DNA of 56,940 bases, taken from contig JBPRGG010000164.1 in NCBI GenBank assembly GCA_051418075.1, positions 1 through 56,940 on the forward strand. Direction: 5' to 3'. The position numbers and the translations under genes are program-made. The notes under the pieces are model-generated. The model did not search any database. It was not told where the DNA came from and was given only the letters and a program-made list of their open reading frames with translations. This DNA comes from JBPRGG01 sp051418075 (GTDB lineage Bacteria; Bacteroidota; Bacteroidia; Cytophagales; Cyclobacteriaceae). Shown one piece after another: positions 53,523 to 56,940 of this stretch; position 1 is the first letter of the stretch, and each line of letters starts with the position of its first letter.

Positions 53523-55712
53523 CTAATTGGCATATTCAGAAAGGAATTTAATACGCATCAACCTCAATTCTTCTTCAGAATAATCATCACTACCAAGTTC
53601 TTCCAGGGCTACCTGTATACGGTCAGTACTGGCATTCATAAAATACTCGTAGATCTCATCCTGTTTATCTCCATCCATGAACTGATCAATATAATAATCA
53701 AGGTTTAATTTGGTACCGGAATAACAAATATGTTCTATTTCCTCGATCAGTTCTTCGAATGAGAGGCCTTTAGCTTCTGCAATTTCTTCCAGGTCTACTT
53801 TGCGATCAATCTGTTGAATGATAAAGATTTTCACCTTGGACTTATTCACAGATGATTTAACCACTACATCTGAAGCGGTAACAATATCATTTTCATCTAC
53901 ATATTTATTGATCAGATCGAGGAAAGGCTTGCCAAATTTAGACACTTTACCCAGTCCTACCCCATTAATCTGAGCTAACTCATCCCGGGTGCCTGGATAG
54001 GTAGTGGCCATTTCCTCTAAGGAAGGATCCTGAAAAATGACATAGGGAGGAAGATTCTTTTCCTTTGCTACTTTCTTTCTCAGGCTCTTCAACATATCAA
54101 ACAGAGCCAGGTCGTAGGCTGTGGTTTTAATTTCCTCCTTTTCCAGCTTTTCGTCCGCCTCACCGCTTTCATAATCATGATCTTTGGATAAGGTAATAGA
54201 AAAGGGATGCTGCAAAAATTGTTTGCCTTTTTCTGCCAGTTTTAATATACCTACTGTTTCTATATCCTTTTCCAGGAATTCATAGAGTAGGGCCTGCCGT
54301 ATCACAGAACTCCAGAAATGCTGGTCATGATTATCTCCCCGACCAAATACATCAAGCTTGTCATGTTCATAACTGTTTACATACTGGGTTTTTATCCCCC
54401 GGATCACATCAGACAGATGATTTAAACCAAAATGTTCTTCGGTCTGCTGAGCTGCCTGAAGTACTATGAGAATATAGTCCTTGCCTTCAAATTGTTCCTT
54501 GGGCTTCAGGCAATTATCACAGAAACCACAATCTTTTTCATATTTTTCTCCAAAATAATGCAGTAGCTGCCTTCGTCGGCATACTGATGATTCGGCATAG
54601 GCTGACATTTCATAAAGCAGGATCTTGGCATTGTCTCTTTCTGTAACAGACTTATCCTTATTGAATTTTTCCAGTTTCAGAATATCATTGTAGCTGTAAA
54701 ACATGATACAGTTGCCTTCCAACCCATCTCTTCCGGCCCGACCTGTTTCCTGATAGTATCCCTCCAGTGATTTAGGGGTATCGTAGTGAATCACAAACCG
54801 GACATCAGGTTTATCAATTCCCATTCCAAAAGCAATAGTAGCTACTATTACATCTACTTCTTCATTTAGAAAGTCATCCTGGTTCTTGATGCGAACGGCA
54901 CTATCCATACCAGCATGATACGGTGCGGCCTTAATATCATTAACCCGGAGTAATTCTGCTATCTCCTCCACTTTTTTACGACTCAAACAATACACTATTC
55001 CTGATTTTCCTTTATGTTCCTTAATGTACCTGATCAGCTGTTTTTTAGTGTGTTGTTTAGGTCTGACTTCATAATACAGGTTCTTCCGGTTAAAGGAAGA
55101 TTTAAACACATCAGCATCCTCCATTTGCAGGTTGCGGTGAATATCCAGCTGAACTTTGGGTGTAGCAGTGGCCGTTAAAGCAATAATAGGCAGATCGCCA
55201 ATTTGGCCAATGATGGATTTGATCCGCCGGTATTCCGGTCTGAAATCATGGCCCCATTCGGAAATACAATGCGCTTCATCAATGGCTACAAAGGAAATAT
55301 TTGCTCTTTTCAGAAATGCTACATATTCTTCCTTATTAAGCGATTCGGGAGCAACATATAATAATTTTACTTTGCCTCTGAGTGTTTCATCAATCACACG
55401 GTTTACTTCACTTTTATTCAAAGTGGAATTTAATACCTGTGCATTTACACCCAATGCATTTAACTGGTCCACCTGATTTTTCATCAGGGCGATCAGGGGA
55501 GAAATAACTATGGCCGTTCCGGCTTGCAGGATAGCAGGCAATTGGTAGCAAAGTGATTTACCTGCTCCGGTAGGCATAATTACAAAGGTATTTGTCTTAT
55601 TTAATATATTTCGGATGATTTCTTCCTGGTTACCCCTGAATTGGCCGTAACCAAAAACCTCTTTTAATTTATCTTTTAGTTCTTCTATTCGTTCCATCTT
55701 AACTTCTTCCAC
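53523..55712 (-). CDS. recQ: ATP-dependent DNA helicase RecQ
   Basis: It unwinds DNA 3'-5' in recombination repair. The 729-residue product has helicase motifs MPTGAGKSLCYQLPA (Walker A), AIDEAHCISEWGHDFRPEYR (DEAH), and GRAGRDGLEG; a zinc site (CRRRQLLHYF, CGFCDNC); a winged-helix RQC region; an HRDC domain (about 530-610, LFDMLKSLRKKVAKEKNLPP); and a C-terminal helix-turn-helix-like extension (about 640-729). A start at 55697 (MERIEEL) is also possible. It is probably co-transcribed with purD. Confidence 0.95.
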   Translation of the reverse strand: MEEVKMERIEELKDKLKEVFGYGQFRGNQEEIIRNILNKTNTFVIMPTGAGKSLCYQLPAILQAGTAIVISPLIALMKNQVDQLNALGVNAQVLNSTLNKSEVNRVIDETLRGKVKLLYVAPESLNKEEYVAFLKRANISFVAIDEAHCISEWGHDFRPEYRRIKSIIGQIGDLPIIALTATATPKVQLDIHRNLQMEDADVFKSSFNRKNLYYEVRPKQHTKKQLIRYIKEHKGKSGIVYCLSRKKVEEIAELLRVNDIKAAPYHAGMDSAVRIKNQDDFLNEEVDVIVATIAFGMGIDKPDVRFVIHYDTPKSLEGYYQETGRAGRDGLEGNCIMFYSYNDILKLEKFNKDKSVTERDNAKILLYEMSAYAESSVCRRRQLLHYFGEKYEKDCGFCDNCLKPKEQFEGKDYILIVLQAAQQTEEHFGLNHLSDVIRGIKTQYVNSYEHDKLDVFGRGDNHDQHFWSSVIRQALLYEFLEKDIETVGILKLAEKGKQFLQHPFSITLSKDHDYESGEADEKLEKEEIKTTAYDLALFDMLKSLRKKVAKEKNLPPYVIFQDPSLEEMATTYPGTRDELAQINGVGLGKVSKFGKPFLDLINKYVDENDIVTASDVVVKSSVNKSKVKIFIIQQIDRKVDLEEIAEAKGLSFEELIEEIEHICYSGTKLNLDYYIDQFMDGDKQDEIYEYFMNASTDRIQVALEELGSDDYSEEELRLMRIKFLSEYAN

Positions 55713-56453
55713 AGTACAAAAAATTTAATAATAACTACTTAACGATTTTGGCAGATTCAAATTTAGGCAAATGCTAAAAATTATCTGAATATAGCAAAAA
55801 TTATTATTTGTTGTTTGATTTTTTTTAATGAATAATTCGGTTTAATGCTAAACTTGGACCAAGGCTGGTTACTTCTTTCTTAATCAACAGATCTAATTTT
55901 TCAGATATGGGCCTGTTTTTTTTCATTCCAGTATAAATTCCTGATTCTCTAGCCATTATCAGTCACAAATAGTTTTATAAGCCGAACTTCAGCCATTGGA
56001 GAGGTGGTTCTTAGCAACAGAAATTCAAACCAACATTGCTTTCTTAAAGCCTTAGGACTTCCACTTGATGTTTTGATTTGTCCGGCATGATTAATATTCA
56101 AAATATTGGGTCCAAAAAAAACATACTAATGAATAGCTTGATATACATGAAACGGGTTTGGAAGGACTTTCGACATTATGAAACCAATTTCGGGCTTAGG
56201 TCATTTCAATGTTTTAAAATCTTAAAATATGAAAGATGCTGTACAACAGGAATTTTTTCACTAAATATAACCTTAACAACTTACCTGTATGAATTATCTG
56301 TTAAATCAGAAATATATACTCTTTCAGGAACTACAGGGGGGGTGAGTAAAAGTTGGGTCTGGCTGGAGTAGGACTAACTACGATTCTTTTTTTCTTTTAT
56401 GATTATCTTAACCCAATCAAACATTATGACAGACTGAAATGGTTAAAGGTTAA
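55713..56453. other. Gene-poor spacer beyond recQ
   Basis: About 740 bp with no supported gene. A 43-codon minus-strand frame (55825-55956) begins MARESGIYTGMKKNRPISEK but has no recognised relatives, and a plus-strand frame at 56078-56371 looks random. The composition and broken frames suggest old insertion debris, in line with the transposase end at the right edge. Confidence 0.5.
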
Positions 56454-56771
56454 CTTCCAATACCGGTTCTCCATCCACATCCAGATAATGCGGGGTTTGC
56501 CTACCAAAGTATATTCCAGTATCTTCTCAATGAAAACCGGCAAAATAAACCAATTGATCCTGAAATGCTGCGCCGTTATGAGTCCTTACTGGCCTATAAA
56601 ATTGATGATCCTAACAATGATTATTTGGAAAAGATGAAGGAGGTTATTCAGGACAGAATATATCGGATGATAACCTTTGATTTTAATTCTGACATTTTGC
56701 GTTATCTGAAAAAATCAAATAGGTTACTTTTTCTCCCTACGGCAGGCTACATTATTGACTCTGGTAATTAA
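56454..56771 (+). pseudogene. 5'-truncated gene fragment of unknown family
   Basis: A frame opened by TAA at 56451 reads LHPHPDNAGFAYQSIFQYLL, then NRQNKPIDPEMLRRYESLL, KIDDPNNDYLEKMKEVIQD and a C-terminal RLLFLPTAGYIIDSGN to TAA at 56769-56771. The helical, charged composition is protein-like, but no ATG exists before residue 37 (56565). It looks like the 3' end of a gene cut by an insertion or deletion. The family is not recognised. Confidence 0.35.
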
Positions 56772-56805
56772 AATAGTAATACAATTATTATTACTATTTT
56801 AATTA
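56765..56805. repeat. Perfect 16-bp inverted repeat, possibly a bidirectional terminator
   Basis: TAATTAAAATAGTAAT (56765-56780) and its exact reverse complement ATTACTATTTTAATTA (56790-56805) are separated by 9 bp. The left arm overlaps the stop codon of the plus-strand fragment, and the right arm lies 6 bp past the stop of the minus-strand transposase. Two G-C pairs only, so the stem is long but weak. It could end transcription from both sides or mark the end of the insertion sequence. Confidence 0.6.
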
Positions 56806-56810
56806 TCCAT

Positions 56811-56940
56811 CTAAGTATTATGAAGTAATTTATAGGGCGCCGGCGGCGTAGCCAGCATCCTGACCACCATTAAATGAAAGATCATCGGTTTTTGCCTGTT
56901 GCGGTTAAACCTGTAGCAATATTCATTCAGGTAGCCCTGC
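56811..56940 (-). CDS. IS1595-like (ISXO2-type) transposase, C-terminal end; 5' part beyond window
   Basis: The minus-strand frame entering from the right edge gives QGYLNEYCYRFNRNRQKPM, then IFHLMVVRMLATPPAPYK and ends at TAG (56811-56813). The GYLNEYCYRFNR stretch matches the conserved end of the DDE domain in IS1595/ISXO2-type transposases. Only 42 codons are visible, so integrity is unknown. Its presence, with the truncated fragment next to it, suggests that the right end of the window is an insertion hot spot. Confidence 0.72.
   Translation of the reverse strand, partial: QGYLNEYCYRFNRNRQKPMIFHLMVVRMLATPPAPYKLLHNT

Noticed and set aside
55825..55956. 43-codon minus-strand frame (MARESGIYTGMKKN...) as a small gene
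   Set aside because: The composition is acceptable but there is no homologue I recognise, no clear promoter and decayed sequence around it; kept only as a remark in the spacer entry.
1..56940. tRNA or rRNA genes
   Set aside because: I looked for tRNA T-arm-like sequence (GGTTCGAATCC and variants) and rRNA segments in all gaps and found none; a covariance search would be decisive.

Overview
The window comes from a Bacteroidota chromosome, most likely Cytophagales-like and probably marine or polysaccharide-degrading. The signs are a SusC/RagA receptor with FecI/FecR-type regulators, the gliding lipoprotein GldH, a fused SecDF, an S46 dipeptidyl-peptidase, many lipoprotein signals on secreted enzymes, and a close match to the Bacteroidota -7 box (TAnnTTTG) in front of etfB. 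Base composition is moderately AT-rich and no rRNA, tRNA or CRISPR array was found. The order-level assignment is inference.

Left part (1-25.6 kb) is an accessory carbohydrate-use region. It opens with the 5' part of a SusC gene that runs off the left edge, preceded in transcription order by an ECF sigma factor and a FecR anti-sigma factor. Next comes a sulfatase-GH2 pair (4-bp spacing), a divergent AbgT-type transporter, and a minus-strand set of three lipoproteins: an FG-GAP/VCBS propeller, a PhoPQ-activated-like alpha/beta hydrolase, and a 742-residue propeller plus helical-domain protein. A divergent polytopic membrane protein and a decayed IS110 transposase follow. The region ends with a GH106-type rhamnosidase-like enzyme and an L-fucose/L-arabinose isomerase-like protein in one operon, opposite an AraC regulator. 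Taken together this suggests capture and desulfation of a rhamnose/fucose-containing sulfated glycan, but the substrate is inferred only.

Middle and right part (25.7-55.7 kb) is core genome: an ECF sigma with a membrane TPR partner, secDF, a HAD phosphatase, ssb, uridine kinase, an ABC-F ATPase, yidD, a POTRA/beta-barrel outer-membrane protein, an S46 peptidase, peptidase E, a SNF2 ATPase, fabI-ispE, etfB-etfA-acyl-CoA dehydrogenase, ricT-gldH, purD and recQ.

The right edge (55.7-56.9 kb) is degraded: an orphan gene fragment, a perfect 16-bp AT-rich inverted repeat, and the C-terminal end of an IS1595-like transposase. The most unusual non-coding structure is at 5287-5394: a 13-bp perfect inverted repeat whose left arm is split by a complete 21-nt hairpin, followed at once by three 10-bp boxes spaced 22-23 bp apart, upstream of the ECF sigma gene. 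The least understood genes are the 11.8-19.2 kb lipoprotein set and the 12-helix-like membrane protein.
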